Below are positions 22,241-30,689 of a DNA stretch of 35,311 bases, piece by piece. The notes under the pieces are model-generated. The model made no database searches. It was not told the origin of the DNA and saw only the letters and a list, made by a program, of their open reading frames with translations. Positions within the stretch are counted from its first letter, which is position 1. Every line of letters begins with the position of its first letter. A program made the translations under genes and the position numbers. The stretch comes from Stenotrophomonas humi (GTDB taxonomy: Bacteria > Pseudomonadota > Gammaproteobacteria > Xanthomonadales > Xanthomonadaceae): the NCBI RefSeq assembly GCF_001431415.1, contig NZ_LDJI01000041.1, positions 1-35,311 of the forward strand, given 5' to 3'.

Positions 22241-25222
22241 ATGAGCAGTGCTAAGCAAACAGTCCGACTGAAGCGCACCGCGCTCGCGGTAATTCTGACC
22301 TCGGTCATCGCCGCAGCCTCCGCCCAGAGCACCACCGGCTCCCTGTTCGGCAACGCCCCCGCGGCCGCTGGCGCCACCATCACCGTACAGAACGAATCCG
22401 GCCTCAAGCGCACCGCCACGGTCGACGCCAACGGCCGCTACAACCTTGGCTCGCTGCCGGTGGGCAACTACTCGGTGACCCTGCAGCGCGACGGCCAGGT
22501 GGTCGACAAGCGCGAGAACGTGCTGCTGCGCGTCGGCGCCGGCACCGAAGTCTCCTTCGGCAGTGAAGGCGCAACCACCCTGGATGCGGTGACTGTCACT
22601 GCTGCCAACATCCCGAAGATCGACGTAAGCAACACCGTTTCCAAGTCGGTGGTCACCTCCGAGCAGCTGGCCGTGCTGCCGCTGGGTCGCAGTGCCGAGT
22701 CGATCGCGCTGCTTGCACCGGGCGTGATCGCCGGCAGCGGCGAGTTCACCAATGGCTCGCGTTCGGTGCTGTCCTTCGGTGGCGCCAGCGTTTCCGAGAA
22801 CGCCTATTACATCAACGGCTACAACGTCACCAATCCGCTGAACTATCTGGGCGGCGTCAGCCTGCCCTATGGCTCCATCGATCAGCAGGAAACCTATACC
22901 GGTGGTTACAGCGCGAGCTACGGCCGCTCCACCGGCGGCGTGATCAATCAGCTCGGCGCACGTGGCACCAACGAATGGAAGTTCGGCGTGCAGACCACCT
23001 GGTCGCCGAAAAGCCTGGCAGCCTCGCCGCGTGACGTCTGGTACCCGCGTGACGGTTCCATCTACCGCTACCGCGATGGTGACGGCAAGACCCAGACCAC
23101 CTACAGCGGCTACGTCAGCGGTCCGTTGATCGAAGATCGTCTGTTCGTGCACCTCGCCGCCGAAGCCGACAAGACCGATGGCGTGTCCACCAACAACATC
23201 GAGTCGGCGCAGCAGGCACGCAACAACTACAGCTACAGCTCGCCGAAGTTCTACGGCAAGATCGACTGGAACATCAACGACAACAACACGCTGGAATACA
23301 CCCGTATCCAGAACACCGACCGCCAGGCCGGTTACTACACCGCGTTTGACTACGATGACCTGAGCGGTGGCGAGCGCACCGGTGTCTATCCGAATACCAC
23401 CAAGATCAAGGACACCTTCGACATCTTCAAGTACACCGGCTACCTGACCGATGACTTGACCTTGAGCGCTACCTACGGCCGCAGCAAGCAGGACAACCTT
23501 GCGTCCAACCCCAGCGACTCGCCGTTGCCGTACATCAGTGGTTCCGCCTATCAGGACCCGTCGATCACCGGCGGCTCCCCGATCCGCAATTCGCAGGCGA
23601 CCAATGCAGGCAAGGCCAGCGACGCAGGCAGCAAGACCCGCGGCCTGCGCGTGGATCTGGAATACCGCATCGGCAACCACGAGCTGACCGCCGGTATCGA
23701 CAACATGTACTACAACGCGCACAACGAGGGTCAGTCGATGACTGGCCCGGGCTATGCGTGGATCTACTCCCAGCTCGATCCCAACGAGTCGCCGAACAGC
23801 AAGTTCGGCATCGCTCCCCCGGGCGGTGAAGGCTACATGGTGCAGAAGTACATCTTCTCCACCACCACCAGCATGAGCGTGGAGCAGAAGGCCTACTACC
23901 TGGAAGACCGCTGGCAGATCACACCGAACTGGCTGGTCACGCTGGGCCTGCGCAACGACAAGTTCACCAACTTCAACAGCTCGGGGGTTGCCTATGTTGA
24001 AAGTGGTGACCAGTGGGCTCCGCGCGCTGGCGTGAGCTGGGACGTGTTCGGTGACTCCTCGCTGAAGGTGTTCGCCAACCTTGGCCGTTACTACCTGGCC
24101 CTGCCCAACAGCGTGGCCATCCGCGGCGCGTCGGCATCCACCTATACCCGCGAATACTTCACCTACTCGGGCATCGATGCTGACGGCAACCCGACTGGTT
24201 TGCACGCGCTGGGCCCGGGTCCGGTGTCGTCGAACAACGAATACGGTGTTGCGCCGGATCCGTACTCGGTGGCTCCAACCGATCTGAAGTCGCAGTACCA
24301 GGATGAACTGATCCTCGGGTTCGAGAAGACCCTGGGTGAGTCCTGGAACACGGGTGCGAAGGTCACCTATCGTCGCCTGCAAGCCGCCATCGATGACGTG
24401 TGCGATCCGGACCGTATGGCCGACAAGTTGTCCGCCGCTGGCGTGGATCCGGACTCGGTGACCATCCCGGGCTGCCTGATCTTCAACCCGGGCAAGACCA
24501 ACACCTTCATGCTGGCCAATGTCGACGGCTCGGGCTACACCCAGCTGCAGATGAACGGCCACGACTGGGGCTTCGGCAGCCAGAAGGCCAAGCGTGACTA
24601 CGTTGCCATCGATCTGTTCCTGGAACACCCGATGAGCGACAAGTGGTACGGCCGCCTGGATTACACCTGGTCGCGCAGCTTCGGCAACACCGAAGGTCAG
24701 GTGAAGTCGGATATCGGCCAGGACGACGTGTCCAAGACCCAGGACTGGGACGGCTCCTACCTGATGGAGTACGCCGGTGGTTACCTGGCCAACGACCGTC
24801 GCCACCAGCTGAAGGGCTTTGCTGCCTATCAGTTCAACGATGAGTGGACCGCGTCGGCAACGCTGAGCGTCGCCTCTGGCATGCCGAAGAGCTGCCTGGG
24901 CTACTACGGCACCGACATCACCGATCCGATGGGCTACGAGTCCGCTTACCACTACTGCGGTGGCAAGCCGTCGCGTCCGGGTGACGCCGGTCGTCAGCCG
25001 TGGACCAAGCGTCTGGATCTTGGCCTGCAGTACCGCCCGGCCTTCGCCGAGCACAAGCTCGCATTCGGCCTGAATGTCTTCAACGTCTTCAACGAACTGA
25101 AGCCGCTGCAGAGCGATCCCTCGTACGAAGTGGGCCCGAAGAAGATCTCGGAGACCTATGGCATCGGCACGTTCTACACCGCGCCGCGTTCGGTCCGTCT
25201 GACCGCGTCCTACGATTTCTGA
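22241..25222 (+). CDS. oar: Oar-like TonB-dependent outer-membrane receptor
   Basis: A 993-residue outer-membrane protein. The Sec signal ends at ASA (28). Residues about 30-105 are a carboxypeptidase-regulatory-like Ig domain (ATITVQNESGLKRTATVDANGRYNLGSLPVGNYSVTL), followed by the plug domain (about 115-230: VTSEQLAVLPLGRSAESIALLAPGV). The plug also shows YYINGYNVTNPL and a GGYSASYGRSTGGVINQ segment. The remainder alternates aromatic and polar residues as a beta barrel and ends in Phe (SVRLTASYDF), the outer-membrane insertion signature. The arrangement matches Myxococcus Oar and the Xanthomonad receptors named after it, for which no ligand is firmly established. Arg codons are often CGT, suggesting high expression. 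AGGGA lies 7 nt before ATG 22241; a terminator follows the stop. Confidence 0.93.
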   Translation: MSSAKQTVRLKRTALAVILTSVIAAASAQSTTGSLFGNAPAAAGATITVQNESGLKRTATVDANGRYNLGSLPVGNYSVTLQRDGQVVDKRENVLLRVGAGTEVSFGSEGATTLDAVTVTAANIPKIDVSNTVSKSVVTSEQLAVLPLGRSAESIALLAPGVIAGSGEFTNGSRSVLSFGGASVSENAYYINGYNVTNPLNYLGGVSLPYGSIDQQETYTGGYSASYGRSTGGVINQLGARGTNEWKFGVQTTWSPKSLAASPRDVWYPRDGSIYRYRDGDGKTQTTYSGYVSGPLIEDRLFVHLAAEADKTDGVSTNNIESAQQARNNYSYSSPKFYGKIDWNINDNNTLEYTRIQNTDRQAGYYTAFDYDDLSGGERTGVYPNTTKIKDTFDIFKYTGYLTDDLTLSATYGRSKQDNLASNPSDSPLPYISGSAYQDPSITGGSPIRNSQATNAGKASDAGSKTRGLRVDLEYRIGNHELTAGIDNMYYNAHNEGQSMTGPGYAWIYSQLDPNESPNSKFGIAPPGGEGYMVQKYIFSTTTSMSVEQKAYYLEDRWQITPNWLVTLGLRNDKFTNFNSSGVAYVESGDQWAPRAGVSWDVFGDSSLKVFANLGRYYLALPNSVAIRGASASTYTREYFTYSGIDADGNPTGLHALGPGPVSSNNEYGVAPDPYSVAPTDLKSQYQDELILGFEKTLGESWNTGAKVTYRRLQAAIDDVCDPDRMADKLSAAGVDPDSVTIPGCLIFNPGKTNTFMLANVDGSGYTQLQMNGHDWGFGSQKAKRDYVAIDLFLEHPMSDKWYGRLDYTWSRSFGNTEGQVKSDIGQDDVSKTQDWDGSYLMEYAGGYLANDRRHQLKGFAAYQFNDEWTASATLSVASGMPKSCLGYYGTDITDPMGYESAYHYCGGKPSRPGDAGRQPWTKRLDLGLQYRPAFAEHKLAFGLNVFNVFNELKPLQSDPSYEVGPKKISETYGIGTFYTAPRSVRLTASYDF

Positions 25223-25270
25223 TCGTAGAAACCTGCCAGCAAGGTAGTCTCTCTTAAATGATGTACTTGA

Positions 25271-25299
25271 AGCCCCGGCATCTTGCCGGGGCTTTTTTT
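25271..25299 (+). terminator. Intrinsic terminator of the Oar-like gene
   Basis: AGCCCCGGCA (25271-25280), loop TCT, TGCCGGGGCT (25284-25293), then a T-run to 25299. A perfect 10-bp GC-rich stem, 48 nt after the receptor stop. Confidence 0.92.
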
Positions 25300-25324
25300 A
25301 TCGCCGGAGCCGACCCGACACGCT

Positions 25325-25347
25325 GTAGAGCGGGACAATGCTCCGCT
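25325..25347. repeat. SMAG-like REP element (degenerate)
   Basis: GTAG (25325-25328) is followed by AGCGG...CCGCT (25329-25333 and 25343-25347), a short stem as in the Stenotrophomonas GTAG-type palindromes. The stem is only partly preserved. Together with CCGGGTC-A-GACCCGG (25373-25387) it fills the gap between the receptor terminator and the next convergent gene. Confidence 0.35.
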
Positions 25348-25425
25348 TAGGCATCCCCTACACCGTCACCCGCCGGGTCAGACCCGGTACTGCGGAAGCA
25401 TGCGCTCCGGAAAATCCACCACGTC

Positions 25426-27507
25426 TCACCGCACCACCATCGCCAACTCCCTTCCCGCCACCGCTTCGTTCCCACTGAAATCCTTGGCGGTGATACGAAT
25501 GGTGTAATCGCCCGGCAACAACTCCGATGGCTGCAACAATCCCGTCGCCAGTTGTCCATCGCGCACGGTGTTGGTCAGCACGTAGCGGAAGCGCGTGCTG
25601 CTGCTGCCATGCACGGTGATGCCGCTGTCGGCGGCGTAAGCCACCTTCACCGCTTCGCGCTGGGGCGGCATGCGGTTGAAGATGAGGTTCATGCGCGGCT
25701 GCTCGTAACCCGGTAGCGGTTGGCCGCTCGCATCAAGGATCTGATACCCCAGCGCGTACAGGCCGAGCCGCCGACGCGGCAGGTTGTTGTCCACCTGGTC
25801 CCACGCCTCCACCACCAGCTGCAGACCGCCTCCTTCGCGGGCAACCTGCAGTCGGCCGTCCACCTTGTCGCGTAGACGCTGGTCATTGCTGTCCAGCAGT
25901 GCGATGTCATCAATCTTCGGTGCAACGTGATCGGCGTAGTTGCTGAAGCCAAGGCGCACGGCATTGCGCTCGTAACCGGAAGGTCCCACGGCCAGATGCA
26001 CATGTGCCTGGTTGTTGATGCTGCCCAGCGCATCGCCGGGTTGGAAGCGGGTACCACGGCGCACACGCACGCGGTCCAGTTGCCCCGCCTCATCGTTGAC
26101 CAGTTGGAAGCGTGCCGCATCCAGTGGCCGGTTCGCCGCGTCGCGCCCCACCTTCATGTGGATGTAATCGAGCTTGTCCAGCGAGAAGCCTTCCGCCTGC
26201 CCTCCCAGCGTCCAGGTCGAGGCCGGGCTGCTGACCTTGCCGCTGGCAATCGCCAGTACGGTCTGCCCGACATCGCCACGCACATCGAAACCACTGTGCA
26301 GGTGATGGCGACTCTCGCCGCTGAAGTTGCCGCGCACTTCACCCAGCGTACCGGTCACTTCATGCCAACCGGTCTGCGGTGCCAATGGCCAGCGGCCTTC
26401 GTTGCGCGGCAACGGGTTGTCCGATGATGGCCCCAGCTCCGCCAGTTGGGGCACGGTGCCGACCGGCAGTTGCTGCAGATGGTGGACCCGATGCGCATCG
26501 GCATCGGTCACCACCAGACTTCCGTCTGCGGCTACCGCCACACCGGCCGGCCGCGCGAAGCGCTCGGCATCGTTGCCGGCCACGGCCACCACATGGCCGG
26601 CGGGCGATACCTGCAGCACGCGCCCGCTCAAACGCTCGCCCACGTAAACCACGTCATCGTGCGTCAACGCCAATGTCATCGGCCCCCACAGCACGCGCTC
26701 GCTGTCACCGCCGCCCATCCGGGTGTTGACCTCGCCCATCGGGGTGATGGTGCGCAGTGCATTGTTCTGCAGGTCCGCCACCCAAACGTTGCCATGCGCA
26801 TCCACCGCCACATCGGTGGGCGTGTCGAAGCGCGCCTGCGCGGCCGGGCCATCGGCCCAGCCCGGCCGCTCGCCACCGGCCAGCGTCCAAACACGGCCAT
26901 CGGTTTCGATGACGCGGATGCGGTCGTTCCAGGTATCGGCCACATACAGACGACCCTCGCTTCCAACCGCCACTCCCATCGGCCCGTTGAACTGCGCCTG
27001 CGCCCCGTTGCCGTCGGCAAAGCCGGGACGGCCATTGCCGGCCACCGTACTTACCTGCCCCTGCGGCGTGACCTTGCGGATCGCATGATTGCCGGTGTCG
27101 GCCACGTACAGGTTGCCCTGTGCGTCCGCCGCGATACCCGATGGCGTGTTGAATGCCGCCGCCTGTCCACTGCCATCGGCAAAGCCTTCGCGGCCACCGG
27201 CAAGTACATGGAACCTGCCATCCACTGCACGATAGACAATGCGATTGTTGTCGCCGGCATCGGCCACGAACAGCACGCCGCCGCTGATCGCCACGCCCCA
27301 AGGGTCGCTGAAGCGCGTCTGCGCTGGCGCGCCTTGCGAACTGCCGACGATGCCATCACCGCCCAGCAACGCCACCTGCGCCCGCCAGCCCAGCGGTGTC
27401 GCCAGCGGGCCGCTGGGCAATGGCGGCTGCGGCGCCCACAGGAAGCTGGCAGCCAGCGCGGCCCCGGTTACGACGACAACGGCGCTCACCCAATATTTGC
27501 GTTCCAT
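25426..27507 (-). CDS. Membrane-anchored NHL propeller fused to an M23 (LytM) peptidase domain
   Basis: A 693-residue protein. It has an N-terminal signal anchor (4-26), then a six-bladed NHL-type beta propeller (about 60-345) with repeats such as PSGIAADAQGNLYVADTGNH. An M23 LytM-type domain follows (about 385-515). That domain keeps the zinc and catalytic pattern: HSGFD (H404, D408), a YIHMK His (H450) and HVH (H502, H504). The C-terminal ~170 residues look like Ig or FN3-type strands (ELLPGDYTIRITAKDFSGNEAV). M23 enzymes cut peptidoglycan cross-bridges or other Gly-rich peptides; the propeller may position substrate or a partner. ATG 27507 is chosen over longer forms because it begins the hydrophobic anchor. 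It is divergent from the 27596 gene across 88 bp. Confidence 0.88.
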   Translation of the reverse strand: MERKYWVSAVVVVTGAALAASFLWAPQPPLPSGPLATPLGWRAQVALLGGDGIVGSSQGAPAQTRFSDPWGVAISGGVLFVADAGDNNRIVYRAVDGRFHVLAGGREGFADGSGQAAAFNTPSGIAADAQGNLYVADTGNHAIRKVTPQGQVSTVAGNGRPGFADGNGAQAQFNGPMGVAVGSEGRLYVADTWNDRIRVIETDGRVWTLAGGERPGWADGPAAQARFDTPTDVAVDAHGNVWVADLQNNALRTITPMGEVNTRMGGGDSERVLWGPMTLALTHDDVVYVGERLSGRVLQVSPAGHVVAVAGNDAERFARPAGVAVAADGSLVVTDADAHRVHHLQQLPVGTVPQLAELGPSSDNPLPRNEGRWPLAPQTGWHEVTGTLGEVRGNFSGESRHHLHSGFDVRGDVGQTVLAIASGKVSSPASTWTLGGQAEGFSLDKLDYIHMKVGRDAANRPLDAARFQLVNDEAGQLDRVRVRRGTRFQPGDALGSINNQAHVHLAVGPSGYERNAVRLGFSNYADHVAPKIDDIALLDSNDQRLRDKVDGRLQVAREGGGLQLVVEAWDQVDNNLPRRRLGLYALGYQILDASGQPLPGYEQPRMNLIFNRMPPQREAVKVAYAADSGITVHGSSSTRFRYVLTNTVRDGQLATGLLQPSELLPGDYTIRITAKDFSGNEAVAGRELAMVVR

Positions 27508-27595
27508 CCACACCCATCCCTTTCCGGAGCAGGCACGATAGACGCTGACAGCCCATGCGGAAACCTCCCATCGGCCACACCGGAGCCCATCGCTC

Positions 27596-28048
27596 ATGCA
27601 CACCTGTCTGCATATGGATCAAAGCCACATCTCGCTGCAACCTGCGGAAGCGGAGGCCATCGTGCTGCCGTTGTCACTGGATGGCCTGCTGGAAGCCGGA
27701 CTGCAGAACTTTCCACCGTCGGAGCTGGCGCTCGAACGCGCCATCGCCCTGACCGAGGATGCGTTGATGCCACAGGTGGCGGCATTGCGCAGCTATCCGC
27801 TGGAGGTCCTGATCGCCGCCGACGAGGCGCTGGCCGCGCTGCCATCGCTGCTGGGGTGTACGGATACCGGGTCGCTGCAACTGGGTATCGATGATGTGGA
27901 ACGCGGTTTCAACCAGGTGGCGCAGGTCGCCGCCGGCATGCCTGCACATGCGGTGGGACTACCGGCACAGCCGCGGTTCGTCGCCGCGTTGCTGGTGGTA
28001 CGCGAACTGATGCACCACGTCGGCTGGAAGCAACTGCAGCTTCGATAG
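27596..28048 (+). CDS. Hypothetical 150-residue protein
   Basis: A 150-residue, Leu/Ala-rich, apparently soluble protein of unknown family. It begins with a few residues containing His and Cys (MHTCLHMDQSH). A helical core follows (LALERAIALTEDALMPQVAAL and later EVLIAADEALAALPSLLG) and ends LMHHVGWKQLQLR. No motif is recognised. ATG 27596 has GGAG about 10 nt upstream; an in-frame ATG at 27614 is an alternative. Third-position GC bias is like that of its neighbours, so coding is credible. It is divergent from the M23 gene and convergent with the lytic transglycosylase gene, 28 bp away. Confidence 0.65.
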   Translation: MHTCLHMDQSHISLQPAEAEAIVLPLSLDGLLEAGLQNFPPSELALERAIALTEDALMPQVAALRSYPLEVLIAADEALAALPSLLGCTDTGSLQLGIDDVERGFNQVAQVAAGMPAHAVGLPAQPRFVAALLVVRELMHHVGWKQLQLR

Positions 28049-28076
28049 GCAGACGACGTGCTCGTCGGAACGGCAC

Positions 28077-28850
28077 TTACTGGGCCGGCCGCTCGGGGCC
28101 GGTGCCCATGGCTTGGCGGTAACGCGAGTACAACGCCAGCACCTTGTCCACGTACTGCCGCGTTTCCGCATACGGCGGTACGCCGCCATAGCGGGTAACC
28201 ACGCCTATGCCTGCGTTGTAGGCGGCAGCCGCCAGCGTGCGGTCGCCCTTGTAACGCCCCAGCAACGACTTCATGTAGCGCGCACCGCCGTCTATGGATT
28301 GGGCCGGGGAAAACGGATCGGTCACGCCGTATTCGGTCGCGGTGTCAGGCATCAGCTGCATCACGCCCTGCGCGCCCTTGGGTGAGATGGCCTTCTCGTC
28401 GAACGCGCTCTCGGCATGGGCCACCGCCCGCAGCCAGGCATCGTCCACGCCGGTCGCTTTGGACGCCGCACGGAACTGCCGCGCGTGTCGGTCCAACTGC
28501 GGCGTGCCCACCCGGCCCAAGCCTTCATGTGCCGGCTCACCTGGCGGGGTGGCGGCGGTGAAGCGCAGATACGGCCGCGAACCTGGCAGGTTGCGCGTGG
28601 AATACACCAGCTTGCCGTCCTGCTCCCGCTCGTACAGGGTGCCGCTGAACACGCCGAAATTGCCCCACAGGTTGGGTGTCTGCACGGCGTTGTCGTCCAC
28701 CGTCATCGCCTTGCAGGTCGAGCCTGGCTCCGGCGCAGTGGCCATGCTCACCGTGCCTTTCTGCACGCAGCGGTAGATGGTGCGCGCCTGCAACGGCGCA
28801 CATACGCCCACCAACAGCAGCAACAGTGCAACCGCAGCCGTGCGCGACAT
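28077..28850 (-). CDS. Lytic transglycosylase, SLT domain, exported
   Basis: A 257-residue periplasmic muramidase. A signal peptide covers about 1-22, followed by a short DUF4124-like region with two Cys (TIYRCVQKGTVSM to GSTCKAM). The SLT catalytic domain (about 130-245) has the catalytic Glu E147 in VAHAESAFDEKAISPKGA. It also has the downstream GVMQLMPDTA block and the AYNAG motif. SLT enzymes cleave the MurNAc-GlcNAc bond of peptidoglycan with formation of 1,6-anhydro-MurNAc. Length is short, typical of the single-domain type. ATG 28850 has no clear ribosome site. Convergent with the hypothetical gene at 27596. Confidence 0.9.
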   Translation of the reverse strand: MSRTAAVALLLLLVGVCAPLQARTIYRCVQKGTVSMATAPEPGSTCKAMTVDDNAVQTPNLWGNFGVFSGTLYEREQDGKLVYSTRNLPGSRPYLRFTAATPPGEPAHEGLGRVGTPQLDRHARQFRAASKATGVDDAWLRAVAHAESAFDEKAISPKGAQGVMQLMPDTATEYGVTDPFSPAQSIDGGARYMKSLLGRYKGDRTLAAAAYNAGIGVVTRYGGVPPYAETRQYVDKVLALYSRYRQAMGTGPERPAQ

Positions 28851-28965
28851 GCCGGAACCGGATCAAGGGAATGGCCGATGATGCTGAACCCGCCTATTTG
28901 AACGGCAGGTGATGAAAATCTCACCAATCGCAGCCAGAATGAACGGCCGCTTTCAGCGACCCACC

Positions 28966-29289
28966 ATGAACCTCGAAACGCCCCTGCTAGGCTTCACCAA
29001 CCCGCAGTTCCATACCGGCCGCAACACAAGCGTACGGCGCGGAGACCGCTGGCATGAGGCTGCGCAGGCGCATATCGAACAGGGGGCGGGTCGGTATTCC
29101 GAACCCTTGCCACTGCTCACCGAACTTCGACGTTTCGACACGCTGACACCCGCCGATCTACGCGACGAGCACGATCCGGCCTGCCGCACACCAGAAGGAT
29201 TGCTGGCCGTGATGCAACGGCTGTACCCGGGTTTCCAAGCCGACGAGACCGTCACCCTGGTGCATTTCCAGTGGATGCCTTCCACGTAG
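28966..29289 (+). CDS. ASCH-domain protein, YqfB-like
   Basis: A 107-residue protein whose layout fits the ASCH fold of E. coli YqfB (N4-acetylcytidine amidohydrolase, 103 residues). An N-terminal TGRNTSVRRGDRW corresponds to YqfB's GRKTITIRDxxxxxxxGD. The C-terminal block is LTPADLRDEH, then AVMQRLYPGF and VTLVHFQWM. The YqfB catalytic Lys position appears to be Asn here, so amidohydrolase activity is doubtful, and the protein may bind nucleic acid instead. ATG 28966 is preferred for length match; a longer frame from 28909 or 28912 is possible (AGG lies close by). The stop TAG (29287-29289) lies within a GTAG hairpin element. Confidence 0.6.
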   Translation: MNLETPLLGFTNPQFHTGRNTSVRRGDRWHEAAQAHIEQGAGRYSEPLPLLTELRRFDTLTPADLRDEHDPACRTPEGLLAVMQRLYPGFQADETVTLVHFQWMPST

Positions 29290-29310
29290 GAGCAGCTTCG
29301 GCCGCGAAGC
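29286..29310. repeat. GTAG hairpin overlapping a stop codon (SMAG-like)
   Basis: GTAG (29286-29289) begins a stem-loop with GCTTCG (29295-29300), loop GCCG and CGAAGC (29305-29310). The TAG of the GTAG tetranucleotide is the stop codon of the ASCH-like gene. The form resembles the GTAG-type palindromes of Stenotrophomonas. Confidence 0.4.
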
Positions 29311-29398
29311 CGGCAAGGGCATCAACGCAGACATCTAGCCGGTAAACGCCGCCGCGTAGGCGGGTTTGAAATCCCAGCCCACGCAGCGATGCAGCCTT

Positions 29399-30463
29399 TT
29401 AACGCGCGTTGGCGGCGCGCAGGTGCTCACCCACCGGCTGCGAGAATGCACGCTTGTCGCTGACATCCCAATTGATCGACCAGGTCATCACGCCACGGAA
29501 CTGCGGATGCGGCTGCGATGGCTTCACCTCATCGCACCGCGTTGCGGTGGTCAGGCAGTCAAAGGCACGGTTGATGTCGGCAGGCGTCGCATAGCCGTTG
29601 CCTGCCGCACGCAGGCCCGACGGCAATGCCAGCGCCACCTGGTCAGCGCGCAAGCCTTCAAAGCGTCCCTTGCCGCCGGCGAGATCAAAACCTTCAATCA
29701 ACATCCTGGCCGAGCCCACCATCATGTCGACACTGCCACCGGGATACTTTTCGGCGCGATACGGCGTTGGCAACCCACCGTTGTTGTAGAGCTGCACATG
29801 CAGCAGATCCAACTCACCACGCAGGCCGTCGATCAGCGGCAGGTAAGCACCCCATATGCCTTCCATCGAGACAAAGCCACCCTGCACATACGGGTGTTCC
29901 GGCGCCATCGACACATAGAGATTCGGATACATGCCATGCAGGCGCTTCACCGCGGAAACAAGATGCGGAATGACCGGGGCGCCATGCACCACACCGGCAA
30001 TCTTTTCCAGATCGATATCAATGCCATCCAGCCCGTAGGTGTTGATGGCCTCGGCGGTGGTACGCACGAAATTATCTTCATCGCGCTGGGTATTGAGTGT
30101 CACCGTGCCCAGTTCGCCGCCAAAGGACAGCACCACGATCTTGCCCTGCGCACGTTTGGCGGCAATGTCGGCGATCAGCCGGGTGCGGTCCAACGCGCGG
30201 TCCGGATTGAAGGCGACCTTGCCCTCGCCCATGTCATCGGCAAACGCCAGCACGATCACATCCCAGCTGTTGTCCACCTCGCCCACCGGCAGCAGGCCCT
30301 GACCGTTGTCGAAATTGTGCAGGTAACCAATCAATGCATGCCGGGGCAACGGATGGCTGTTGCCCGGTGCCACGCCCACCTGCTGCGCGGGGGCGGTATT
30401 GGCCTGACAACCAAAAGAGGAAACAAGTGCCAGTGCACATGACAACAAGAGGGTCGACTTCAT
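29399..30463 (-). CDS. GH18 chitinase-like lipoprotein
   Basis: A 354-residue exported glycosidase. The lipoprotein signal ends with LVSSFGC, lipidated Cys at 19. The remainder is a single GH18 barrel: SFGGE (about 113-117) and the catalytic DGIDIDLE at D146, D149, D151 and E153 (complete DxxDxDxE). It continues with QLYNNGG and the terminal GVMTWSINWD, where Trp lines the -1 site. GH18 enzymes hydrolyse chitin or related GlcNAc polymers with the Glu as acid. It is close to the ChiC/ChiD type lacking chitin-binding modules. ATG 30463 has GGGAA 4 nt upstream. A TAGAAT box (30497-30492) may be its -10 element. Membrane anchoring suggests action on imported oligomers or periplasmic substrate. 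Confidence 0.9.
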   Translation of the reverse strand: MKSTLLLSCALALVSSFGCQANTAPAQQVGVAPGNSHPLPRHALIGYLHNFDNGQGLLPVGEVDNSWDVIVLAFADDMGEGKVAFNPDRALDRTRLIADIAAKRAQGKIVVLSFGGELGTVTLNTQRDEDNFVRTTAEAINTYGLDGIDIDLEKIAGVVHGAPVIPHLVSAVKRLHGMYPNLYVSMAPEHPYVQGGFVSMEGIWGAYLPLIDGLRGELDLLHVQLYNNGGLPTPYRAEKYPGGSVDMMVGSARMLIEGFDLAGGKGRFEGLRADQVALALPSGLRAAGNGYATPADINRAFDCLTTATRCDEVKPSQPHPQFRGVMTWSINWDVSDKRAFSQPVGEHLRAANAR

Positions 30464-30491
30464 CGCATTCCCGGAGCGTGTAAGAACCCCG

Positions 30492-30497
30492 ATTCTA
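30492..30497 (-). promoter_or_regulatory. Candidate -10 box for the GH18 gene
   Basis: TAGAAT on the minus strand lies about 28 nt upstream of the ATG and matches five of six sigma-70 bases. No good -35 box at 16-18 nt was found. The rest of the 30464-30689 gap shows no gene. Confidence 0.3.
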
Positions 30498-30689
30498 GGC
30501 ACACTGAACGCCTGAAATCACATCAAAAACAATTGGTTATGAAACCTGTCCCGTTCTGACCGGCATATGTCCGTGCATTGACCAGGCTGCACCGCAGCAC
30601 GACAGAAACCGTGTCATCAGAGGCCTTTCACACCGCCAAGACAGCCGCCATTCCGGCGCCACATACCGCCCCGCACGGGACAGAACTGT

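Noticed and set aside
22238..25054. 938-codon open frame on the minus strand opposite the Oar-like gene
   Set aside because: Val/Gly/Ala/Arg/His-rich translation with no signature; the plus strand has a complete receptor with signal peptide, plug and terminal Phe. Long antisense frames are expected at this codon bias.
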